Positions 36,041-44,398 of a stretch of 64,000 nt of DNA are shown one piece after another. Origin of the DNA: Parendozoicomonas callyspongiae. GTDB taxonomy: Bacteria > Pseudomonadota > Gammaproteobacteria > Pseudomonadales > Endozoicomonadaceae. The notes beneath the pieces are model-generated. The model searched no databases. It saw only the letters and a list, made by a program, of their open reading frames with translations, and was not told where the DNA came from. Location: positions 1 to 64,000 of the forward strand of contig NZ_JAMFLX010000024.1 of assembly GCF_023502345.1 (NCBI RefSeq), written 5' to 3'. Position numbers and translations under genes: made by a program. Within the stretch, counting starts at the first letter, position 1. Each line of letters opens with the position of its first letter.

Positions 36041-36073
36041 ACCATAAGGAAAATGATGTTTCCTTATCATGGT
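36041..36073. promoter_or_regulatory. Inverted repeat between divergent protease and rhombosortase genes
   Basis: ACCAT-AAGGAAA and TTTCCTT-ATC-ATGGT form a stem interrupted only by a small bulge, in the 171-bp divergent region. It could be an operator shared by the two genes or a transcript hairpin. No known regulator motif is recognised. Confidence 0.35.
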
Positions 36074-36178
36074 TGTTTGAGCGGTCATGATACTGTTTGC
36101 AGATCAATAACTTAACCTGCAGGCAAACAGCGTCAGACAACAGGAAATCAAGATTAAAATATAAAGCCGTAGACGTAT

Positions 36179-36877
36179 ATGTATTTTACTAATCATTACT
36201 TATCGAAGCATTTACGATGGCCAGTAACTGTTTGTCTTGTAACACTCGTTGTGATGCAGTTGGCACCAACAGATTGGCAGGATGCTCTGGCCTATACACG
36301 GAGTGGATTGGTTAGTGGAGACTGGTGGCGACTATTGTCTGGCCATTGGATTCATTTATCCTGGTATCACCTGTTAATGAATGGATTGGTGCTTATTGCT
36401 TTTTACGTTCTTTATGGCGAGCGACAAAAAATATCTCTCTGCATGCTATTTTTTTTATCGATTACAATATCCGGGGGGCTTTGGTTGAAAAGTCCAGGAA
36501 TAGAAAGATATGTAGGTTTTTCCGGCGTTTTAACAGGTCTTATCCTCATCGGGGCAATAAATACGTTTTCTGACGACCGACTGATTAATACTGGTATCGT
36601 ATTGGTTATTCTCGGAAAGATAGCCATAGAGCAGTGGCAGCCACATGATGTAATAACTTCCGCACTCACTGACATTCCCACGGTTGTGGATGCCCACCTG
36701 TATGGAGCACTTGCAGGAATTTTGTACTGTATACTTCTACTACTAAAGTCGCATTTGATGATAAGTCGTGGGTTTTGGGGCCGCTTACGTTTTATTGATG
36801 TCAAAGAAGAGCAAGAAATGCTGACTTTGACTGACAAAGACATTATAAATTTGAGAGTCAACCAACAACGAAGCTAA
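36179..36877 (+). CDS. Rhombosortase (rhomboid-family intramembrane protease)
   Basis: 232 residues with about six membrane helices. Rhombosortase landmarks: WWRLLSGHWIHLSWYHLLMN in the first loop/helix, the nucleophile serine in RYVGFSGVLTGL (GxSG), and the catalytic histidine in VDAHLYGALAGI. The family cleaves the GlyGly-CTERM tail of type II secretion substrates. The divergent neighbour encodes such a substrate, so this is probably a dedicated pair. Its stop codon TAA lies inside the candidate attC site that follows, as is usual for gene-cassette ORFs. No RBS of note. Confidence 0.85.
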   Translation: MYFTNHYLSKHLRWPVTVCLVTLVVMQLAPTDWQDALAYTRSGLVSGDWWRLLSGHWIHLSWYHLLMNGLVLIAFYVLYGERQKISLCMLFFLSITISGGLWLKSPGIERYVGFSGVLTGLILIGAINTFSDDRLINTGIVLVILGKIAIEQWQPHDVITSALTDIPTVVDAHLYGALAGILYCILLLLKSHLMISRGFWGRLRFIDVKEEQEMLTLTDKDIINLRVNQQRS

Positions 36878-36942
36878 CAAGCTCATCATGTTCGTCGCTT
36901 CGCTCCTGGGACGCCTACGGTGTCCCATATGCGGGTGTTAGC
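36873..36942 (+). other. Candidate integron attC recombination site
   Basis: A 70-bp imperfect palindrome begins GCTAACA (36873) and ends TGTTAGC (36942), a perfect 7-bp pair like attC R''/R' boxes. Internally it has an 8-bp GGGACGCC/GGTGTCCC stem (36908-36926) and a partly paired GAAGCG-containing arm. The box differs from the strict RYYYAAC/GTTRRRY consensus by one base at each end. The stop of the preceding gene falls inside the site. No integrase gene or attI is in the window, so at most this is an isolated cassette site. Confidence 0.5.
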
Positions 36943-36955
36943 TACAAGGGTAATT

Positions 36956-37495
36956 ATGAAATACTTTATACTATTAGCATTGACATTTTTTACATCACAA
37001 CTTTATGCAACTTCATTTGCGCCCCCTCCAAAAGAGCGAATTTATTCGGAAAATGGGAAATATTTTGCTCTTGTTGATCCAAGCTCAAAACGTATCAGTG
37101 TCCATGAAGAAAATGATCCAAATACAGAGCGTTGGTTCTTTGGTTGGAAAATTTGGCATGATACTTGGGCAGTTGCTAACTCGGGAAATACTGTCGTTTG
37201 GGTTGCTTGGAAATATTTAACTGAGGACGACATTGATCGTCCTTGTATTGCTGTTTTTGATTTCAGCGGTGTTAAGCAATTTTATAGATGCGGAGAGCTG
37301 ACCAAACCGCGCAAATTTGAAGCCAATGAAATTGGCCCCATCGGAGGCTTTTGGCGAATCTGGTTTGAGTCAATTGAAAAGAAAGATAACTCAATTGTAA
37401 TTGAAACTTCAGAAGGTAATATTGTTGAAGTTTCTCTTGAGAGTGGTGAACTGTCCGAAATAGAAAAAGCTAAATTTAAACAGGGTTTGCAATGA
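36956..37495 (+). CDS. Orphan secreted protein next to candidate attC
   Basis: 179 residues from the ATG at 36956 (MKYFILLALTFFTSQLYATS), chosen because it opens a signal peptide. The mature protein is rich in aromatic residues (RWFFGWKIWHDTWAVANSGN; FWRIWFESI) in a beta-strand-like alternation. No family is recognised. The gene is AT-rich compared with its neighbours and lies directly after the attC-like site, like cassette-borne genes of unknown function. No second attC was found downstream; bases 37496-37736 hold no gene. Confidence 0.65.
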   Translation: MKYFILLALTFFTSQLYATSFAPPPKERIYSENGKYFALVDPSSKRISVHEENDPNTERWFFGWKIWHDTWAVANSGNTVVWVAWKYLTEDDIDRPCIAVFDFSGVKQFYRCGELTKPRKFEANEIGPIGGFWRIWFESIEKKDNSIVIETSEGNIVEVSLESGELSEIEKAKFKQGLQ

Positions 37496-37736
37496 TTAAC
37501 AGGATGACGAAAACGGTCAGACCGCTGGATTGAAAATCAGGTTAAAAAAACAGCAGAACATGCTTTGGCCTTTTTGAGGACAATCCAGCGCGGATCTCAT
37601 CGTAGAGGGGATGCGGGAGTTTCCCACAGAAGACTCCGAATACATTAGCGCAAACCAATCCCGTCATTGCGATAATCATTGCAACAATGGGGCGGACTAC
37701 ACATTTTTCTGGAGAGAAAGCAAAGGTCCTGAAGAT

Positions 37737-39845
37737 TTATAGTGGTGAAGGAGGTGGAATATCACTCTGGAAAATAGTAATCATCTCCCTCTGAACAGCA
37801 CTGTTGTCAAGAATATTATCATGATGAATGCGGCGTCCTCCCCGGTAGAGATGTATACCGCCGCTGTAGTTCATCTTGAAAGTATCTTTGATTTTCTCAC
37901 TATGGTGAATTGGAATTGTTCTGTCTCTTTCCCCATGAAAAAGATATACGGGTGAAGAAACACCATGGCCCAGTGTTTCTGCATTGTTCATGTGATAAGA
38001 CATAAAAAAGCGGGGAAGAGATATACCCTGCCAGTCATTACTGATGTCTCTTAGTTCTGCAAATGGAGCCAGCAGGATCAGCCGGCTTACATTACTTCTG
38101 TTGGCTGCTACATGACTTGCTGGCCCGCTGCCCAGTGAGTAACCCATCACTGTAATATCACTGTAGTTAGCGGCGACGGTATCAAAGGCTGACAAGGCAT
38201 CCTGTAGAAACTGATCTGTTGATGTGATCTTTAATGGGTTGTTATAAGCGCGATATTCAGGGAAGAAAACATCCACACCATTATCATCAATATACTGGCT
38301 AAGCAGGGTCGAAGGATTGATATCATCTGCCTTGGCAATATTTCCAAATCCGGCCATCTGGGCTGCCAGAGTGTTGTTAGTGTGATAAACGATAATCAAA
38401 GACTTTTGAGTATTCTGATTTGATGATTCCATCAGGTAACCGGTTAGCTCATTACCATCACTTAGCTCTACAACAACTGGCTTTGCTCTTTCCGGAACTC
38501 TTATATTTCTCCACTTCTTATAGCTTCCTGGAAAAATTGTCCGTCTCTCAAAGTGTTCCCCTTCATAGGAACCCCAATACCAGCCAACCTTACGAAGCAG
38601 ATAAAACAGGCCGACTCGTGACAGGTTGTAGGGAAGGGATGACCAGCCAGGAAGTAAAGGGGGAGCTATATGGTGGCGCAGTTCCCGCAGGTGACTGTCC
38701 CACTCCAGCCCTGACTGGAGAACCATTTGCGGCATAACATGATGCTGGGAAACAAGGAGACTGCTTCTTCCCGGTGTCAGCCACAGGTTGAAGTGCCCGG
38801 GGCCGGAGAAAACGGTTAAACCGGGAATATGATACTTGTTAAGGGACAGACTCTGTGAGTCAAGTTGCAGCTGATGGCCGAAGTCAGGCCTTAGTTTCTC
38901 AAGAATAACAGGAGCAAGGGGATCGGATACTCTCTTGGGGATTGCATCGATAACTGGAAATGGTTTTCCGAGCGCTTCTGTCCACCATGCGTAATGTTTT
39001 TCTGTCTCTATTCGAACCTGATCAAGCGGTCCCCACTCTTCATCCTTTAGCCATGAAATCCAAAGGCTTGGCTTCCCATCGTAAGATACTGGGAAGATTC
39101 TCAGCCCGGATATGTTCTGCCTGCTCATCTTTTGAGCAAGCTCAACCAGGGCATCGGTTGCATCATGTCTTTGTTGCAACTGACTGATGTTGTTCTGCCA
39201 TTCAATTGTGATTCGGTGTGTGAATGGTATGTGCTCAAGATTACGCTCAAGAAAAATAGAAAAACCGGATGGGAAGCTGTCAGTCTCAATGGGACATTTG
39301 TCCATGGTCTGCCATTTCTGATACTCCCGCTCAAATTCGGGTCTGAGAGTATTGAATACTGTTCTGGCAATCTCCAGACGACGTAGCCAGGGAGTCAGTT
39401 CACCGAGCCAGTAAGGACCTCTCAGTAATGTCATCCCAAGATCAATACCATTGGGTAAAGCGTTTTTGAGAGCATTTGATAACGACTCCTGCCCTAGTGC
39501 CTGTCCCCATATCAGGTTCATAATGGGAATTGCTATACCACCGGCAGCAGGGTGCTGGATACAGCGGGTCAGGTGCTTGTAGACAAAACCCATTGCCCAG
39601 CTGCTGGCCAAAATGATGGCACCGGGTGCAGCAATTTCCAGCAGAGCTTTTTCTGCCATTCTGGCAGTCTGATGCTCCGGGCTTATCTGCAGATATCCAG
39701 AGTGGCGTAAAATGGCAGGTGCCCGGTACATAAGTTCGATACCGTTTGGATATTCTTCTGCTTTTGAGTAGGGCACTGCAATGAACGCCAGCATACAGAG
39801 CTTTGAGAGAAAGAAAAAAATATGCGCCAGCAGTCTGTAAATCAA
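37737..39845 (-). CDS. Large alpha/beta-hydrolase-fold protein
   Basis: 702 residues. A hydrophobic N-terminal segment (LAHIFFFLSKLCMLAFIAVPY) is a signal or anchor. The first 430 residues are unrecognised, with an Ala/Gly-rich helical part (PGAIILASSWAMGFVY). The C-terminal 260 residues form an alpha/beta hydrolase: VFFPEYRAYNNP, the nucleophile elbow VMGYSLGSGPASHVAANR (GxSxG), LFHGERDRTIPIHHSEKI with the acid, and IHHDNIL with the probable catalytic His. An esterase or peptidase of the BD-FAE/ABHD13 type is plausible. No operon partner. Confidence 0.72.
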   Translation of the reverse strand: MIYRLLAHIFFFLSKLCMLAFIAVPYSKAEEYPNGIELMYRAPAILRHSGYLQISPEHQTARMAEKALLEIAAPGAIILASSWAMGFVYKHLTRCIQHPAAGGIAIPIMNLIWGQALGQESLSNALKNALPNGIDLGMTLLRGPYWLGELTPWLRRLEIARTVFNTLRPEFEREYQKWQTMDKCPIETDSFPSGFSIFLERNLEHIPFTHRITIEWQNNISQLQQRHDATDALVELAQKMSRQNISGLRIFPVSYDGKPSLWISWLKDEEWGPLDQVRIETEKHYAWWTEALGKPFPVIDAIPKRVSDPLAPVILEKLRPDFGHQLQLDSQSLSLNKYHIPGLTVFSGPGHFNLWLTPGRSSLLVSQHHVMPQMVLQSGLEWDSHLRELRHHIAPPLLPGWSSLPYNLSRVGLFYLLRKVGWYWGSYEGEHFERRTIFPGSYKKWRNIRVPERAKPVVVELSDGNELTGYLMESSNQNTQKSLIIVYHTNNTLAAQMAGFGNIAKADDINPSTLLSQYIDDNGVDVFFPEYRAYNNPLKITSTDQFLQDALSAFDTVAANYSDITVMGYSLGSGPASHVAANRSNVSRLILLAPFAELRDISNDWQGISLPRFFMSYHMNNAETLGHGVSSPVYLFHGERDRTIPIHHSEKIKDTFKMNYSGGIHLYRGGRRIHHDNILDNSAVQREMITIFQSDIPPPSPL

Positions 39846-40070
39846 AACGCATCGCCTTCATAAAATAATATGGGCAATTTCATTATAAGAGACTGATAGG
39901 GTATGACTCAGTCGTCTATGGCCATTTAAGTTTGATAAGAAAATGATCTGTGAAATTAGTGTGCGACTATTGTTTTTTCCAGTTCTATTCAAGGATGCAG
40001 TCTTAAAAAAGGGATATTTTCGACAAATGAGAAGAATTAACCAGCAACCCAAAACTGGAGGGGTGGGCAA

Positions 40071-40982
40071 GTGATCAATGGCTTATCAATAGGTTTGGCT
40101 CTTGGATCAGGTTCTGCCAGAGGGTGGGCTCATATTGGAGTTATCAAGGCCCTGAAGGAGATGGGGGTAGAGGCTGATGTGGTTGCAGGCTGCTCTGTTG
40201 GCTCTCTGGTTGGTGCTGCGGGGGCCTGTGGGTTTATTGATGAGTTTGAAGACTGGGTTCTGTCCCTGAAAAACTGGCGTGAAGTCTGGGGGCTGGTGGA
40301 TGTCGGACTATCCGGTGGCCTGGTACGCGGAGAAAAGCTTCTCAACTTTTTCCGTGATAGCGGTGTGAATATGAATATTGAAGATATGCCCTGCGCTTAC
40401 GGAGCCATAGCCACTGATCTCGCCACTGGTCAGGAACGCTGGCTGCGAACAGGCCCTGTGCTTGATGCAATAAGGGCGTCGTGTACTTTCCCAGGACTGT
40501 TCCAGCCAGTAGAAACAGACGGGCATTGGCTGCTTGATGGTGGCCTGGTTAATCCTGTTCCTGTTTCACTGTGCAGGGCTCTAGGTGCTGATATCGTTAT
40601 TGCCGTTGACCTCAATACCCAGATAGTAAACCGACACGTAGGCCGGGCTGAACAGCGTGAACACTTATCCAGTTCTGACAGCAGAGAAAAGGCTGAAGAG
40701 TCCAAAGCTATCGCGCGCATCAAGTCCTGGTTTGCCGGCCCTCATCACAGAGATGAGGCTCCAGGGATTTTTGATGTGATGGCAGCCTCTATCAATATTA
40801 TGCAGGATCGCATTACCCGTAGCCGTATGGCCGGTGATCCGCCGGATCTGCAGCTTTCGCCAAGACTAATGGATATTGGTATGGTGGATTTTGACCGGGC
40901 GGGGGACGCAATCAGGGAAGGGTATGCCGTGGTAAACAGTGCACGCTCAAGAATTATTGATATCTGTGGTTTACCGTCGTGA
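40071..40982 (+). CDS. Patatin-like phospholipase (RssA/NTE type)
   Basis: 303 residues. The oxyanion hole glycine motif GLALGSGSARGWAHIGVIKA, the nucleophile GCSVGSLVGAA (GxSxG) and the catalytic Asp in WLLDGGLVNPVPVSL (DGG) are present, giving the Ser-Asp dyad of bacterial patatins. It has no signal peptide and is similar in size to RssA. It may be a cytoplasmic acylhydrolase; secretion as a toxin is possible but unsupported. Confidence 0.88.
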   Translation: MINGLSIGLALGSGSARGWAHIGVIKALKEMGVEADVVAGCSVGSLVGAAGACGFIDEFEDWVLSLKNWREVWGLVDVGLSGGLVRGEKLLNFFRDSGVNMNIEDMPCAYGAIATDLATGQERWLRTGPVLDAIRASCTFPGLFQPVETDGHWLLDGGLVNPVPVSLCRALGADIVIAVDLNTQIVNRHVGRAEQREHLSSSDSREKAEESKAIARIKSWFAGPHHRDEAPGIFDVMAASINIMQDRITRSRMAGDPPDLQLSPRLMDIGMVDFDRAGDAIREGYAVVNSARSRIIDICGLPS

Positions 40983-41044
40983 TTGAAAGATAGCGACTTT
41001 TGAGCCGGGCTGTCTGTTCCTGACAGATGATATAGAGAGCCCGG

Positions 41045-41242
41045 TCAATTTGAAGAACTGCGAACCTTCATTGGATCACGTATCTTGCTGAGAAGCTTTT
41101 CCAGTTGAAGGATCTGGTTTTCCAGCTTGTGAGGTAATGGCTGAGAGGTAGCGCCTTTACTATCTCGACTAACTCGTTGAGAGTCTCTGCTGCTGATCTG
41201 GCCTCCTGCCGGTGCAGGTTTCTCTTCTTTGTTGGCAGACAT
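41045..41242 (-). CDS. Small hydrophilic protein, unrecognised
   Basis: 65 codons with a charged, Ser-rich N-terminal half and a short helix (HKLENQILQLEKLLSKI) that could be a coiled coil. It lies alone between two plus-strand genes. Coding potential is plausible but unproven. Confidence 0.4.
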   Translation of the reverse strand: MSANKEEKPAPAGGQISSRDSQRVSRDSKGATSQPLPHKLENQILQLEKLLSKIRDPMKVRSSSN

Positions 41243-41437
41243 ATTAAACCCGAGTGAAATGCTGCAGTATTGCGAAGAAATATTAGTATTAATACTGTAG
41301 CTGTGTAAATAAATTTGGTCTTATCTTGGTTTTTATTTCCTACAGTTTTAAATGTTTTGTACCAAATGGGTTCTTGGTATTAAAAAAGAAGGCGAGCGCC
41401 GGTAGGATGTATAGCTATAGTCTTTTTCGAACAAACT

Positions 41438-41845
41438 ATGCGTAAACAACTCGCTCATCTGTTACTGATTCTTTGTGGTTGGCTTGCCGTGGCTCTCGGT
41501 ATTATTGGGATTTTTCTTCCTATTCTGCCGACAACACCGTTCCTTCTTCTTGCCGGGTTCTGTTTTGTCAGATCTTCTCCGCGCTTTCATACCTGGCTGG
41601 TCAACCATCGCCATTTAGGTTCTATAGTGAAGAGCTTTCAGGTCGACCAGGGTATCCCCCGAAAAATAAGGCAACGGGCAGTTATCACTATGTGGGCAAG
41701 TCTTGGATTATCGGCATTTCTGGTTGGGAAATGGTGGGTTGCCCTGGTATTGGCAGTAACAGGTACATGCGTCACAATTTACCTTTACCGATTTCCTGTC
41801 ATGGAAGACACGACGCTGGATTCAAATACTAACTCAACGGACTGA
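41438..41845 (+). CDS. DUF454 (YbaN) family inner-membrane protein
   Basis: 135 residues. Three to four hydrophobic helices and the family hallmark GIIGIFLPILPTTPFLLLAG followed by FCFVRSSPRFHTWLVNH. Function of the family is unknown. A separate promoter is likely, since the upstream gap is 195 bp and the neighbour is on the other strand. Confidence 0.88.
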   Translation: MRKQLAHLLLILCGWLAVALGIIGIFLPILPTTPFLLLAGFCFVRSSPRFHTWLVNHRHLGSIVKSFQVDQGIPRKIRQRAVITMWASLGLSAFLVGKWWVALVLAVTGTCVTIYLYRFPVMEDTTLDSNTNSTD

Positions 41846-42087
41846 ACCGATTTTACTCAGCAGGGGCCATATTCAGCTGCCAAGGCTGCGTGCCGGATTT
41901 TGATAGATACCTGCTGTACAAACTATCTGTTTCCCCATGTCCATGCTGGTTGATCAGGCTGGCACGGGTGCTGCCCAAGCCTTTGGTCAGTGCAATTATC
42001 AGAAAAATGATGGCTGATGAGTATTGATGAGAGCTGGATAACGCATTTTGGCAGGATTTTTCTATACTGGCCCGTTTCGGTACGAGC

Positions 42088-43029
42088 GTGGCAAAAACTA
42101 TGGGCAGACTTTACCGGCAGATCAGCTGGATTTTCTTGACAGGCTGGCTGGCTGCGACGGTATCTGCCGATGCGAATTATGAATGGGGCCCGGCTGGGAC
42201 CGAATATGAGTTATCTTACCAGTTTGATGATATCCCCCCCAGGGAGGACATACTTTCCGGGATTCGCAGCCTGACCAGAAGCCTGGTTGAGAGACATGAA
42301 AATGACTCGGATTTTGCAGCTGTCTCTTCTTTGGCGACCATGCTGGCAATCAACCTGGTAGATGGCCTTTTGCTGAAGGGGCCAATCGTTAGCCATTTCA
42401 GTACCCTTCTCCAGAAAGAAGCACATTACTGGAAAACAGGCGCAGCCGCTGGCTTATACAGTGGTTTAGCTATGACAATGTCCTATTTGATGCTGCGCCA
42501 GTTAAAAGCTATCGATGACATGAGCTATCAGGAGAATATGCGGTTTGTCCTTGAAGCTCTTGGTACTGGTCATGTGGCAGGAACAGTGATCTGGTTGGTT
42601 TCGCGTTCAGTCTGGGGGGAGTTGCGAGGGTTAAACGTGTGGCGTGCCGTTAAACACCTGGCATTTATACGCTCTGGATATACTGACATGGAAATTGATG
42701 CTTATAACAGTGCCATACATTACTTCCTGGGAAGTGTGGCTGGAATGTTAATTCACTATGTCACGAGAAGTGTGATCAAGGGGACTAGCCTGAGAGTTGA
42801 GCGGATGGATATGGAAGATGAACTGGCCAGGATGCAATTGATCCTGGCCAGAATGGATGAGGAGGATGTTGAGCTGATAGATGGTGACTTTAATCCAGAA
42901 ATAGGTCTGGAAACTGATTATCAGCCTGCTCAGGATCCACTGCATACTGAAGAAAATCTTCAAAGCCCCGTTCTCGAAGCAGATCCTCATCTATCAGGGT
43001 CTGACCTGTCAGGGCCTGATTGGCGGTAA
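42088..43029 (+). CDS. Unrecognised membrane-associated protein overlapping atuG
   Basis: 313 residues. A signal peptide-like start (ISWIFLTGWLAATVSADA), then two or three hydrophobic segments (LATMLAINLVDGLLL; GAAAGLYSGLAMTMSYLML) and a charged helix (MDMEDELARMQLILARMDEE). The acidic C-terminal tail runs 140 bp antisense into the 3' end of the atuG-like gene, whose C terminus is well conserved; the tail of this gene may therefore be a read-through extension after loss of an older stop. No family assigned. Confidence 0.6.
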   Translation: MAKTMGRLYRQISWIFLTGWLAATVSADANYEWGPAGTEYELSYQFDDIPPREDILSGIRSLTRSLVERHENDSDFAAVSSLATMLAINLVDGLLLKGPIVSHFSTLLQKEAHYWKTGAAAGLYSGLAMTMSYLMLRQLKAIDDMSYQENMRFVLEALGTGHVAGTVIWLVSRSVWGELRGLNVWRAVKHLAFIRSGYTDMEIDAYNSAIHYFLGSVAGMLIHYVTRSVIKGTSLRVERMDMEDELARMQLILARMDEEDVELIDGDFNPEIGLETDYQPAQDPLHTEENLQSPVLEADPHLSGSDLSGPDWR

Positions 43030-43741
43030 CAAAAATCTCCCGTGCAGCATCAGCCATAACTGCAGGAGTTCGGCTGCGGGCATCAAGGGTGTTATCACCG
43101 ACCTGGGTCAGAGCTGCTGTTGAAATGGTTGTTTTTGGCCAGAGAGAATTCACTGCAATACCATAGCGCTTGAATTCGGCGGCCATGCCCAAGGTAAGAA
43201 TTGTCATCCCATATTTGCTGAGTGTGTAGGCGGCATAGGGTTTCAGCCATTTTTCAGCAAGGTTCAGGGGAGGGGACAGGTTGAGAATATGTCCGCCAGC
43301 TTCGGATTTCTTCAGGAAAGGCAATGCCGCCTGAGAGCAGACAAACACGGCTCTTGCGTTTATCTGGTTCATCAGATCATATTTTTTTACCGGCGTATGT
43401 TCGACAGGTGTGAGGCTAATAGCACCAGCGTTATTCACCAATACATCAATTCCGCCAAAGTGTTCGGCTGCCTGCTGCATGGCTTTCTGTACCTGCTCGG
43501 CATCACGCACATCCAGCTTGATGGCCAGAGCCCGGCCTCCAGCTTCAGCAACTTCTTCAGCCACGGTATAGATTGTTCCCGGTAGCTTGGGATGCGGGGC
43601 ATCAGACTTGGCGGCAATAACAATATTGGCCCCTTCCCGTGCGCAACGAAGGGCTATTTCCCGGCCAATACCCCGGCTGGCACCAGTGATAAAAATGGTG
43701 CGTTTATTCAGGGAGATTTCCTGTTTTTGTGATGTGTTCAT
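42890..43741 (-). CDS. atuG: Short-chain dehydrogenase, AtuG/HSDL2-like
   Basis: 283 residues. The NAD(P)-binding TIFITGASRGIGREIALRCA, the NNAG motif (DVLVNNAGAIS), and a catalytic YTLSKYGM with serine upstream (ILNLSPP) are seen. The C terminus ending DPEQADNQFPDLFLD is characteristic of the HSDL2/AtuG-like group and argues that translation really extends to 42890. In Pseudomonas atu clusters AtuG is proposed to act on terpenoid alcohol or hydroxyacyl intermediates. It is the last gene of the minus-strand cluster, 66 bp after the TetR gene. Confidence 0.78.
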   Translation of the reverse strand: MNTSQKQEISLNKRTIFITGASRGIGREIALRCAREGANIVIAAKSDAPHPKLPGTIYTVAEEVAEAGGRALAIKLDVRDAEQVQKAMQQAAEHFGGIDVLVNNAGAISLTPVEHTPVKKYDLMNQINARAVFVCSQAALPFLKKSEAGGHILNLSPPLNLAEKWLKPYAAYTLSKYGMTILTLGMAAEFKRYGIAVNSLWPKTTISTAALTQVGDNTLDARSRTPAVMADAAREIFVTANQALTGQTLIDEDLLRERGFEDFLQYAVDPEQADNQFPDLFLD

Positions 43742-43807
43742 AACTGCTCTGCTCTTCTATTTATCGTTGTTCTGGTTTTTATGAAGCGGTTGTTTCCTGA
43801 TTTAGGC

Positions 43808-44392
43808 TCAGTCTGTAATCAGCCGCATGGCCTGTTCAGTCAAATCATCCAGGTTGAAATCCCCACCCTCCTGATACCAGTGGGTTGTCCAGTATAAAGC
43901 CCCATGAAGAAAACGCCGCAACACCAGTGGGTCGACATCTGCCCGCAAATCGTTCTGGGCATTCTTCAATTCATTCTGCCAGAGGCGCTCATAAGCATGG
44001 CGTTTCTCCAGCAGGGCCTTCTGACTCTCGTCAGACAATGCCCGCCACTCAAAAACCAGTACGGTCAGGGCGTTGCCCTGCTGGCCAAGAATAGCGTTAA
44101 GCTCACAGCGGATCATGGCGCGCAGGCGGTCTTGCGGGTTGGAAATCCCCTTAAGCGCATGTTCCATTTGAACCAGCAATCTTTCTACACACTCGCTCAT
44201 CACTGCCCGCAAGATGTCATCCTTGTTGCGGAAGTGATGAAAAATACTGCCCGAGAGAATTCCGACCTCCTGAGCAATATCCCGAACAGTTGTACGCTCA
44301 TAGCCTTTGGTGCGAAACAGACGCGCCGCAGCGGTAAGCAAGCGACCTTTTGCGCTTTCCGGATCTGCCAGTTTTGCTGTTTTCTCTGTCAT
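43808..44392 (-). CDS. TetR-family regulator of the atu-type cluster
   Basis: 194 residues. N-terminal helix-turn-helix ARLFRTKGYERTTVRDIAQE then SGSIFHHFRNKDDIL is standard TetR. The C-terminal ligand domain includes WRALSDESQKALLEKRHAYE, like regulators of acyl-CoA catabolism (AtuR, LiuR-type, KstR2-like). It starts 6 bp after the atuF stop and is transcribed with the pathway genes, unlike Pseudomonas, where atuR is divergent from atuA. A palindrome upstream of atuA is its likely operator. Confidence 0.85.
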   Translation of the reverse strand: MTEKTAKLADPESAKGRLLTAAARLFRTKGYERTTVRDIAQEVGILSGSIFHHFRNKDDILRAVMSECVERLLVQMEHALKGISNPQDRLRAMIRCELNAILGQQGNALTVLVFEWRALSDESQKALLEKRHAYERLWQNELKNAQNDLRADVDPLVLRRFLHGALYWTTHWYQEGGDFNLDDLTEQAMRLITD

Positions 44393-44398
44393 ATCTTC

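Noticed and set aside
37496-37560. Possible second attC after the orphan gene (GATTAAC ... GTTAAA)
   Set aside because: The boxes do not pair well, spacing is too short, and no internal stem is seen.
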